Below, piece after piece: positions 33,131 to 40,425 of a stretch of 64,000 bases of DNA (its first letter is position 1; every line of letters starts with the position of its first letter). The stretch covers positions 1 through 64,000 of the forward strand of contig NZ_JBFAPK010000020.1 in NCBI RefSeq assembly GCF_040676675.1, in the 5' to 3' direction. The notes beneath the pieces were generated by a model. It saw only the letters and a program-made list of their open reading frames with translations. It made no database searches and was not told the DNA's origin. This DNA is from JBFAPK01 sp040676675. GTDB lineage: Bacteria > Actinomycetota > Actinomycetes > Mycobacteriales > Micromonosporaceae. Made by a program: the position numbers and the translations under genes.

Positions 33131-35233
33131 GTGAGCAGCTCGACGGGTGCCGTTGGCCAGCCGCGCCCACGGCTCGAAGGCCCGGCCAAGGTGACCGGAA
33201 TCGCCCGGTACGCCGCGGAGTACCCCGTTGCCGGCCTGACCTACGGCTGGGTGGTGCAGTCGAGCGCGGTACGGGGCCGGATCACCCGGGTCGAGACCGC
33301 CGCCGCGCTGGCGGTACCGGGCGCGATCGCGGTACTGAGCCACGAGAACGCGCCCCGGCTCTCCTCCGACGCCGACCCGGAGCTGTACGTGCTGCAACGC
33401 CCCGAGGTGGCGTACCGGGGCCAGATCGTGGCGCTGGTGGTGGCCGAGACGCTGGAGGCCGCCCGGGAGGCGGCCCGGCTGGTCCGGCTGGAGTACGACA
33501 CCCGGCCCCACAGCACGGTGCTGACGGCGGACCACCCCGACCTCTACGTCCCCGCCAAGGTCAACCCCGACTACCCGGCGGAGACCGAGATCGGCGACTT
33601 CGACGCCGGGTACGCCGCCGCCGACGTGCGCCTGGACCAGACGTACCGCACCCCGGCCGAGCACAACAACCCGATGGAGCCGCACGCCGCCACGGCCCGG
33701 TGGGACGGCGACCGACTGCTCGTGCACGACTCCACCCAGGGCTCCTCGATCGTGAAGCGGGCCCTCGTCGACCTCTTCGGGCTCACCCCCGACTCGGTAC
33801 GGGTGATCAGCCCGCACGTCGGCGGTGGCTTCGGGTCCAAGGGCTACACCCGTTCGCCGGCCGTCCTGGCGGCGCTCGGTGCCCGGCACGTCGGGCGGCC
33901 GGTGCGGCTGGCCCTGACCCGGCAGCAGCTCTTCGGCCCGGTCGGCTACCGCCCGCCGTCGATCCAGCGGATCCGGCTCGGCGCCGACGACCAGGGGCAC
34001 ATCCAGGCGCTCTGCCACGACTCGATCAGCCAGTCGTCGGCGGTCAAGGAGTTCGCCGAACAGGTCGCCGTCTACAGCCGCAACCTGTACGCGCCGCCGC
34101 ACCACCGCACCACCCACCGGATCGCCCCGCTCGACGTACCGGGCCCGTGGTGGATGCGGGCGCCGGGCGAGTGCCCCGGCTCGTTCGCCGTCGAGTCGGG
34201 GCTGGACGAACTCGCCGTGGCCTGCGGGATCGACCCGGTCGAGCTGCGGTTGCGCAACGACACCGACGTCGACCCGATGCTCGGCGTGCCGTACAGCAGC
34301 CGCAACCTCGCCGCCTGCCTGCGCGAGGGCGCCGAGCGCTTCGGCTGGTCCGGCCGCGACCCGACGCCCGGGGTCCGCCGGCGCGGGCGCTGGCTGGTCG
34401 GTACGGGGGTGGCCTCGTCGACCTATCCGGCCCGGGCCCGCCCGTCCACCGCGCTCGTCCGGGCGGACGCCGACGGCGGGTACGAGATCAGGATCAACGC
34501 CGCCGACATCGGCACCGGCGCCCGTACCGCCCTCTGGCTGCTCGCCGCCGACGAGCTGGCGGTGCCGCCGGAGCGCGTGGCGATCGAGGTCGGCGACACC
34601 GAGCTGCCCGAGGCGCCGGGCGCGGGCGGCTCCACCGGCACCTCCTCCTGGGGCTGGGCGGTCCACTCCGCCTGCGCGGCCCTGCGCGCCAGGATCCGCG
34701 ACGAGTACGGCGGCACCGTCCCGGCCGGCGGGGTCGAGGCGTACGTCGACACGACCGAGGAGATCGCCCGCCAGGAGAAGCTCTCCCGGTACGGCTTCGG
34801 CGCGCAGTTCGCCGAGGTCCGGGTCGACCCGGAGACCGGCGAGGTACGCGTCGGCCGGCTGCTCGGGGTCTTCGCGGTGGGGCGGATCGTCAATCCGGTC
34901 ACCGCCCGTTCGCAGCTCATCGGCGGGATGACCATGGGACTGTCGATGGCGCTGCACGAGGAGGGTCAGCTCGATCCCCGGGTGGGGACCTGGGTCAACC
35001 AGGACCTGGCCGAGTACCACATCCCGACCTGCGCCGACGTGGAGCGGATCGAGGCGTACTGGGTCGAGGAGGAGGACCGGCGGGTCAACCCGATCGGGGT
35101 CAAGGGGATCGGCGAGATCGGCATCGTCGGTACGGCGGCGGCGATCGCCAGCGCGGTGTACCACGCGACCGGGACCCGGGTGCGGGAGCTGCCGATCCGG
35201 CTGGACCGGCTGCTACGCCCCGCCGCGAGCTGA
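33131..35233 (+). CDS. xanthine dehydrogenase family molybdopterin-binding subunit, orphan
   Basis: 700-aa large subunit of the xanthine oxidase family, which hydroxylates aldehydes or N-heterocycles at a Mo-pterin cofactor. An a/b-hammerhead N-terminal domain (LEGPAKVTGIARYAAEYPV) is followed by Moco-binding segments: NNPMEPHAATARW, VGGGFGSKGYTRSPAVL, MRAPGECPGSFAVES and GAGGSTGTSSW. The catalytic base Glu662 is in GVKGIGEIGIVG. The length and set resemble PaoC/YagR. No FAD or 2Fe-2S subunit gene lies next to it: upstream is the divergent sigma factor and downstream the convergent RCC1 gene. GTG at 33131 with GGGAGG upstream; TACCCT at 33091-33096 may be the -10. Confidence 0.92.
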   Translation: MSSSTGAVGQPRPRLEGPAKVTGIARYAAEYPVAGLTYGWVVQSSAVRGRITRVETAAALAVPGAIAVLSHENAPRLSSDADPELYVLQRPEVAYRGQIVALVVAETLEAAREAARLVRLEYDTRPHSTVLTADHPDLYVPAKVNPDYPAETEIGDFDAGYAAADVRLDQTYRTPAEHNNPMEPHAATARWDGDRLLVHDSTQGSSIVKRALVDLFGLTPDSVRVISPHVGGGFGSKGYTRSPAVLAALGARHVGRPVRLALTRQQLFGPVGYRPPSIQRIRLGADDQGHIQALCHDSISQSSAVKEFAEQVAVYSRNLYAPPHHRTTHRIAPLDVPGPWWMRAPGECPGSFAVESGLDELAVACGIDPVELRLRNDTDVDPMLGVPYSSRNLAACLREGAERFGWSGRDPTPGVRRRGRWLVGTGVASSTYPARARPSTALVRADADGGYEIRINAADIGTGARTALWLLAADELAVPPERVAIEVGDTELPEAPGAGGSTGTSSWGWAVHSACAALRARIRDEYGGTVPAGGVEAYVDTTEEIARQEKLSRYGFGAQFAEVRVDPETGEVRVGRLLGVFAVGRIVNPVTARSQLIGGMTMGLSMALHEEGQLDPRVGTWVNQDLAEYHIPTCADVERIEAYWVEEEDRRVNPIGVKGIGEIGIVGTAAAIASAVYHATGTRVRELPIRLDRLLRPAAS

Positions 35234-35235
35234 GA

Positions 35236-35269
35236 CCTGTGCCGCTGGCCCGCGGGTCAGCGGCACAGG
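35236..35269. terminator. 12-bp perfect hairpin between convergent genes
   Basis: CCTGTGCCGCTG (35236-35247) pairs with CAGCGGCACAGG (35258-35269), 10-nt loop, starting 3 nt after the molybdopterin-subunit stop. Confidence 0.7.
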
Positions 35270-35300
35270 CCGACGGTGCGTCGGATCCCGGTGGCTGTGG

Positions 35301-36536
35301 TCAGGCCGGAAGGTTCACCTGCGCCGGGGCCGACCGGTGGGTGGTGGTGCCGTCGCCCAACTGTCCCGAGGTGTTGTCGCCCCAGCACCACAGGCCGCCG
35401 TCGGTACGGAGCGCGCAACTGTGGTAGGTGACGGCGAAGTCGTTGGTCCAGGTGGTGGCGGTGCCGACCCGGGTGGGGACGTACCGGTGGGTGGTGGTGC
35501 CGTCGCCCAACTGTCCCGAGGCGTTCTTGCCCCAGCACCACATGCTGCCGTCGGTGCGGGTCGCGCACGACGAGTCGAGGCTCGCGCCGGCCCGGGTCCA
35601 GGTGGTGGCGGTGCCGACCTGGATCGGACTGGTCTGGTACGCCACGCTGACGCCCAGTTGCCCGTACCCGTTCTCGCCCCAGCACCACAGGGTCCCCTCG
35701 GTGCGGACGGCGCAGGTGTGGGCGTATCCGGCCGTCACGCCCGTCCAGGCGGTGGCGGTGCCGACCTGCGTGGGCGTCGCCTTGTAGCTCAGGATGCCGA
35801 GACCGAGCTGTCCGTTCGAACTGTCACCCCAGCACCACAGGGTGCCGTCGGTACGGGTGGCGCAGGTGTGCGCGTAGCCGGTGGTGACGCTGGCCCAGTT
35901 GGTCGCCGTGCCGACCTGTACCGGGGCGGCCACGATGTACGGGGAGCTGCCGACACCGAGCTGCACGTTACGGTTGAAGCCCCAGCACCAGAGGGTGCCG
36001 TCGGTCCGGACGGCGCAGGTGTGACTGTCGCCGGCGCTGACGCTGGCCCAGCTGGTGGCGGTGCCGACCCGCACCGGCGTGGTCCGGTTCGTGGTGGTCC
36101 CGTCGCCGAGCTGGCTCCTGCTGTTGCTGCCCCAGCACCACAGCGTCCCGTCCGTCTGTACCGCGCAGGTGTGGCTCGTGCCGGCGTCGGCGCTGGCCCA
36201 GGTGGTGGCGGTGCCGACCCGTACCGGGGCGGTCCGGTTCGTGGTGGTCCCGTCGCCGACCTGGCCGCTGCGGTTGCTGCCCCAGCACCACAGTGCCCCG
36301 TCGGTACGGATCGCGCAGGTGTGTCCGTTACCCACGGCGACGCGGGAAGGCGCCGCGGCGGCCAGCGAGACGTGGGCCGAGCCACGTCCGGCGAGGTTGA
36401 CGCCCGCGTTGGCCGGCCCCGCCGTGGGTCCACTCGCGAGCGCGGTGGTTGCGGCGCACAGCGCCGCCGCGGCGATGATGGTTCTCGTCGAACGCCGCCA
36501 CCGAGTCCGCAGCCGGCCGTCCTGATGTTCGCTCAT
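35301..36536 (-). CDS. secreted RCC1-repeat (beta-propeller) protein
   Basis: 411-aa exported protein. A signal peptide (TRTIIAAAALCAATTALASG, about residues 15-40) is followed by seven repeats of about 50 aa, each with HTCAVRTDGTLWCWG then a GQLGDGTTT-like turn and TPVRVGTATTWASV. This is a seven-bladed RCC1/BLIP-II type propeller. Each blade carries two Cys ten residues apart, which could form a disulfide outside the cell. The ATG at 36536 has GGGGAG 8 nt upstream. BLIP-II-like propellers inhibit beta-lactamase, but no interface can be inferred; the ligand is unknown. Confidence 0.88.
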   Translation of the reverse strand: MSEHQDGRLRTRWRRSTRTIIAAAALCAATTALASGPTAGPANAGVNLAGRGSAHVSLAAAAPSRVAVGNGHTCAIRTDGALWCWGSNRSGQVGDGTTTNRTAPVRVGTATTWASADAGTSHTCAVQTDGTLWCWGSNSRSQLGDGTTTNRTTPVRVGTATSWASVSAGDSHTCAVRTDGTLWCWGFNRNVQLGVGSSPYIVAAPVQVGTATNWASVTTGYAHTCATRTDGTLWCWGDSSNGQLGLGILSYKATPTQVGTATAWTGVTAGYAHTCAVRTEGTLWCWGENGYGQLGVSVAYQTSPIQVGTATTWTRAGASLDSSCATRTDGSMWCWGKNASGQLGDGTTTHRYVPTRVGTATTWTNDFAVTYHSCALRTDGGLWCWGDNTSGQLGDGTTTHRSAPAQVNLPA

Positions 36537-36610
36537 GTACCGTTCTCCCCAAATGACGTCGATGCCCAAGCAGTGGTGGCGGCGTTGCCCTGCTGGTGGG
36601 CGGCCAGCGA

Positions 36611-36662
36611 ATCAACATTTCATAGCATCGATTAATGCAATTGGCTAGCGTCAATGTATAAC
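36611..36662 (-). promoter_or_regulatory. AT-rich promoter region of the RCC1 gene
   Basis: An island far less GC-rich than its surroundings lies 75-125 bp upstream of the RCC1 start. On the minus strand it contains TTGACG (36654-36649) as a -35 candidate, with CATTAA, TAATCG and TATGAA downstream as possible -10 elements. The exact start point cannot be chosen. The rest of the 261-bp gap shows nothing else. Confidence 0.4.
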
Positions 36663-36797
36663 TGCGTGGTCGGCTCGGCGGATGTCCAGGTGCGTGCCAT
36701 CTCGCGGTAACCCTGCGTCGTGGTCGGGGTAGCCGGGCGGCGGATGGTAGGGCTGGCGGGATGGCACCGGGCGGCCACGGCGGGCAGAGTCGGGGGC

Positions 36798-37448
36798 GTG
36801 ACTACGCAGATGCAGACCGCCGGGGGCAAAGGCGCTCCGGCGCGGGTGCGCTGGCTGGCCGGTCTGGCGGTGGCGGCGTTCGCCGCCGCGACGGTGAACG
36901 TCGTCGCCCAGTCGATCGGCCACTACCACTGGTGGGCCGGCTTCGTCCTGATCCCGGGAGCGCTGATCGCGGCCGCCGGCGCGCCGCTGTTGATCCGCGC
37001 CGGCGGGCCGGCGTTCGGCGGGTACCTGGTGACCTGCGTCGGGGCGTTGGTCTTCACCGTGGGGACGCTGCTCATGCTCGGCGCGATGGGGGAGGGCTGG
37101 CCCTTCATGATCATCCTGCCGTCGCTGGCCGTGACCGGCACCTACGGCTGGCACCCGGCGCATCCGCTCGCGCGGGGGCTGCACCGCACCGTCGCCACGC
37201 TGGCGCTCGGTGGCGCGCTGCTGGGGGTGACGTTCCTGCTGATGGGCGCCGGGGCGATCGACTTCGGCCGTACCGACTGGTGGGGCGGGTTCATGATGCT
37301 GGCCGGGGTCATCGTCGCCGGCAACGCGCTGGAGCTGGTCCGGCACCGCATCCCGTACCGGCTCCAGGCGATCACGCTGCTGATCGGGCCGGCCCTCTTC
37401 ACGTTCCTGCTCGGGCTGCGCTTCCTGCGCGGCGACTGGCCGTACTGA
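36798..37448 (+). CDS. hypothetical polytopic membrane protein
   Basis: 216-aa membrane protein with about six to seven hydrophobic segments (first at residues 19-38). Trp/His-rich loops (GHYHWWAG, GWHPAHPLARGLHR) and IDFGRTDWWGG are distinctive. Not recognised as a characterised family. The GTG at 36798 lacks a Shine-Dalgarno sequence; CAGAGT lies 7 nt upstream as a poor leaderless-type box. Single gene between the divergent RCC1 gene and the convergent amidase. Confidence 0.75.
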   Translation: MTTQMQTAGGKGAPARVRWLAGLAVAAFAAATVNVVAQSIGHYHWWAGFVLIPGALIAAAGAPLLIRAGGPAFGGYLVTCVGALVFTVGTLLMLGAMGEGWPFMIILPSLAVTGTYGWHPAHPLARGLHRTVATLALGGALLGVTFLLMGAGAIDFGRTDWWGGFMMLAGVIVAGNALELVRHRIPYRLQAITLLIGPALFTFLLGLRFLRGDWPY

Positions 37449-37451
37449 CGG

Positions 37452-37483
37452 CGCCGCCGGACGCCGGCCCGCGTCCGGTGGCG
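37452..37483. terminator. hairpin between convergent genes
   Basis: CGCCGCCGGACGC (37452-37464) and GCGTCCGGTGGCG (37471-37483) pair with one mismatch around a 6-nt loop, 4 nt after the membrane gene stop. Confidence 0.55.
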
Positions 37484-37572
37484 GTCCTGCCCGGGCGGTG
37501 GCGCCGGGGCGTGCGGCGCGCCGGGACGGGCGGTGGCCGGCGCGGTCGCGAGCGCCGGCCACCCGTACGCCG

Positions 37573-38769
37573 TCAGCGGCGCGGGATCGGCCCGGTACCG
37601 GTGCCGGGGCCCGTCGGCCGGCGCGGAATTCCGGTCTGCAGCCGGGCCGCCACGTCCTCGCGCAGCGACGGCAGCTGCGGGTAGAACAGGTCGCCCGGGC
37701 ACTGGGTGACGTTCCAGTCGCGGTGGCCGGGGATGCTCTGTACGGTCCTGGTGGCGCCGCTGACCGGGTTCACGAAGTTCACCACGGCCCGCGGGTCCAG
37801 CTGACAGACCCGGGCCAGCGAGGCGAGGACCGTCGTCAGCGCCTCCCGGGCGGCGGCGGTGGGCAGCTGCGAGGTGAAGTCGCCGAGCAGGCAGATGCCG
37901 ATGTTGCCGGAGTTCCAGCCCTCGGCGTGCGCGGCGGTGGCCATCTGCGGCCGGCCGTCCGGGCCGGGGACACCGCCGAAGACCGGAACGCCGTCGGTGC
38001 CGGTCCAGCGCCCCTCGTAGACCCGACCGGCCTCGTCGATGACCAGGTGGTAGCCGATGTCGCCCCAGTCCTTGGTGATGGTCTGGTCGTAGTAGATCGT
38101 GCGGATCGTGCCCGCGGGGTCCGGGTGGTTGTTCACCCCGCCGCCCTCGTGGTGCACGGTGATGGTCTGCACCGGGTAGTACGTCGGCGGGAAGAGCTCG
38201 TCGCCGGTGTCCGGGTCGAAGCGCAGGGACTCGTCCGCGCCCCAGGCCGCCCGGGAGAAGTAGGGCACCGGGCAGCTGCCCCCGCCGGGCAGCGGCATCG
38301 AGTCCGCGGGGGCGGCGACCGCCAGCGCGCTCGCCGACGCATCCACCGTGCCCAGCTCGGTGACCTGGGCGGTCCCCTCGCCGGCCACCCACACCTCGTA
38401 GCCCTCGGCGGCCGGCGCGGAGAGTCGGGCGCTCCTGGTCCGCTCCTCGGCACCGGTGGCCACGTCGCCCCGGCCGCCGGCGCAGTCCTCCACCACCGTC
38501 GTCCACGCGCTCCACCCGTTCGCGGTGCGCCACCGGACCTGGGCGGCCGGTCCCTGCCAGCTCACCGCCAGGCTGTTCAGCCGGAACTCGGTCCGCTCCA
38601 CGAGCAGGCGCCCGCCCCGCAGGCTGCGGCGGGCGGCCTCCGGTACCGGGATCGGCCGCGGGGCGGCCTGGGCTGCCGTCGCGGTCGCCGTCGTCGCCGC
38701 CGCGAGCGGAACCACCGCGCCGATGGCCGTCCCCGCCCCCACGGCCAGCACTCTTCGCCGAGAAACCAC
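37573..38769 (-). CDS. secreted PGRP-type N-acetylmuramoyl-L-alanine amidase
   Basis: 398 aa. A twin-arginine-like signal (SRRRVLAVGAGTAIGAVVPL) directs export. The middle region (about 40-165) is beta-rich (FRLNSLAVSWQGP). The C-terminal peptidoglycan-recognition amidase domain (about 170-375) has TITVHHEGGG, IGYHLVIDEAGRVYEGR, NIGICLLGDF and GHRDWNVTQCPGD; the first His, the later His and the Cys are the expected zinc ligands. It cleaves the sugar-peptide amide of peptidoglycan outside the cell. GTG start with GGGGGAGG 4-6 nt upstream. Confidence 0.9.
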   Translation of the reverse strand: MVSRRRVLAVGAGTAIGAVVPLAAATTATATAAQAAPRPIPVPEAARRSLRGGRLLVERTEFRLNSLAVSWQGPAAQVRWRTANGWSAWTTVVEDCAGGRGDVATGAEERTRSARLSAPAAEGYEVWVAGEGTAQVTELGTVDASASALAVAAPADSMPLPGGGSCPVPYFSRAAWGADESLRFDPDTGDELFPPTYYPVQTITVHHEGGGVNNHPDPAGTIRTIYYDQTITKDWGDIGYHLVIDEAGRVYEGRWTGTDGVPVFGGVPGPDGRPQMATAAHAEGWNSGNIGICLLGDFTSQLPTAAAREALTTVLASLARVCQLDPRAVVNFVNPVSGATRTVQSIPGHRDWNVTQCPGDLFYPQLPSLREDVAARLQTGIPRRPTGPGTGTGPIPRR

Positions 38770-38789
38770 GAATCCTCCCCCAAGAAATG

Positions 38790-38816
38790 GGCCGTGAGCT
38801 CACGGCCGACCGTGAC
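38790..38816. promoter_or_regulatory. palindrome GGCCGTGAGCTCACGGCC and adjoining half-site
   Basis: Perfect 18-bp palindrome (38790-38807) just upstream of the amidase gene, followed by GACCGTGACC. This gives three CCGTGA elements in alternating orientation in 27 bp. It lies in the 203-bp region between the divergent amidase and the sigma-factor relic and is a good operator candidate. Confidence 0.45.
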
Positions 38817-38972
38817 CATAACGGATCCACCCTGCCAGCGGCTGTCGCGAACGTTGCGTCGCCGGCCGCGCGGGGTCCCCGCGAAAGTTCCCTGCAAGAA
38901 TCCGGCCCCCGGCGGCATTACCTGGTGACGGCGACAGTCGCTTTCGCGGTGCGAGCGGAGGAGCACGAGCCA

Positions 38973-40312
38973 GTGACGGAACGAGATGCGCAGGCCCGGT
39001 TCACCGACTGGTACGCGGCACACCGGGCACAGGTGTACGCATACGCGGTGAGCCGGGCCGGCCGGCAGTACGCGGACGACGTGGTCAGCGAGACCTTCCT
39101 GATCGCCTGGCGGCGGCTGGACGCGGTCCCCGCGGACCCGCTGCCGTGGCTGCTCGGGGTGGCCCGCAACGTGGTGCGCGACCGGTACCGGGACGAGGTG
39201 CGGCGGCTGGCGACCGGGAGCGCGATCGGCGTACCGAGGTCGGGGGCCACCCAGGTCGCCGCCCAGTTCACGTACCGGATCCAGACGCCGAACGGGCCGA
39301 TCGGCGGTGGGCAGTCGGGGCGGACGTTCGACGACGTCCGCACCGGACAGCTCGGCGGTACGACCCCGGTGCCCGGTTTCCACTCCTCCGTCGACGGGCT
39401 CTGGGCCCAGGTGGGCGCCGACGGTGACGCGAGCGGGAGCCCGAACACGTACTCGGTCAGCCACCACGAGGCGGGTCGAATGATCTCCGGCTACCGGCGG
39501 CAGGTCGCGCCGGCGGAGCTGGCGACGATCGAGACCCGGACCGTGTCCGGCGAGGATCCCGCCCTGACCGGTGGCTGGTACGCGGTCAACCGGGTCCCCG
39601 GCGAGCCGGGGACCGGCCAGGTGGTGCTGATGGGGGCGGCGTTCCCGCTGCCCGCCACCCGCACCCACTACGTCAACACCGACGGTGGGCTCCAGTGGCG
39701 GGCGGTCGGCCGGATGTTCTGGACCGACCCGGCCAACGGAGACCAGTGGTCCTGGTGGGGCGTGCTCGGGCCGTGGACCGGCTACCAGGCCGGCCGTACC
39801 TACCGGGAGACCTGGGGTGCGGCGGTCGCGGGCCCGGTCCTGCCCGGTCCGGAGGACTGGGGCATGGGCGCCGCGCGCGGCGGCGACGTGGTGGCGGTGC
39901 GGCTCTCCCCGTACGGGGACGGCGCCGGACGCCCCGGCCGGGAGATCGGCGAGGGCACCACGCTGCTCTACCGCGACGGCGTCAAGGTCGGTGAGAGCCG
40001 GGTCGCGGGGCAGGGCGAGTTCACCGTCCCGGCGGCGCCGGCAACGCCGCTCCGGCCGGCCGCGAGTTCCCGGTGCCGGTGACGGCGAGCCCGAACCCGG
40101 GCGCCCAGGTGGGTAGGTTGCGGGAGCTGGCGGTCGAGGCGTCGTACGACGACGGGGCGACCTGGAACCGCGTGCCGGTACGCGACGGCGCGGCCCGGGT
40201 ACGTCATCCGGCCGGCGCCGGGTTCGTCTCGCTGCGCGCCACGGCGGCCGACGGCGCGGGCAACACGGTCCGGCAGACCGTCGTCCGCGCCTACCGGTAC
40301 GGCCCGGCGTAG
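38973..40312 (+). pseudogene. chimeric relic: ECF sigma region 2 joined to the C-terminal part of an S8 peptidase, frameshifted
   Basis: The first 80 or so codons read as sigma-factor region 2 (FTDWYAAHRAQVYAYAV, ADDVVSETFLIAWRRLD, PLPWLLGVARNVVRDRYRD). Region 4 is missing; the frame runs straight into a subtilase-like C-terminal region (QFTYRIQTPNGPIGGG, RTYRETWGAAVAGPVLPG, SPYGDGAGRPGREIGEG, GESRVAGQGEFTVPA). Around 40040-40075 the match shifts to another frame, where REFPVPVTASPNPGAQ, EASYDDGATWNRVPV and HPAGAGFVSLRATAADGAGN continue to a stop at 40312. The intervening beta domain usual in these proteases seems absent. Two deletions explain this: one fusing sigma gene to protease gene, one inside the protease tail. 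The GTG 38973 has GGAGGAG upstream, so a 369-aa fusion could still be made. Confidence 0.75.
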
Positions 40313-40332
40313 TCGCGCCGGCGGTCCCGGTG

Positions 40333-40372
40333 GGCCCCTCGTCGTCGTCGCTCGCGCCGACGACGAGGGGCC
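40333..40372. terminator. 15-bp perfect hairpin between relic and valS
   Basis: GGCCCCTCGTCGTCG (40333-40347) pairs perfectly with CGACGACGAGGGGCC (40358-40372), 10-nt loop. It lies between the relic and convergent valS. Confidence 0.75.
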
Positions 40373-40425
40373 GTTCCCCATCCGGGGCGCCTCGGTGCCG
40401 CCCGCCGGGTGGGCTGACCGGCGGC

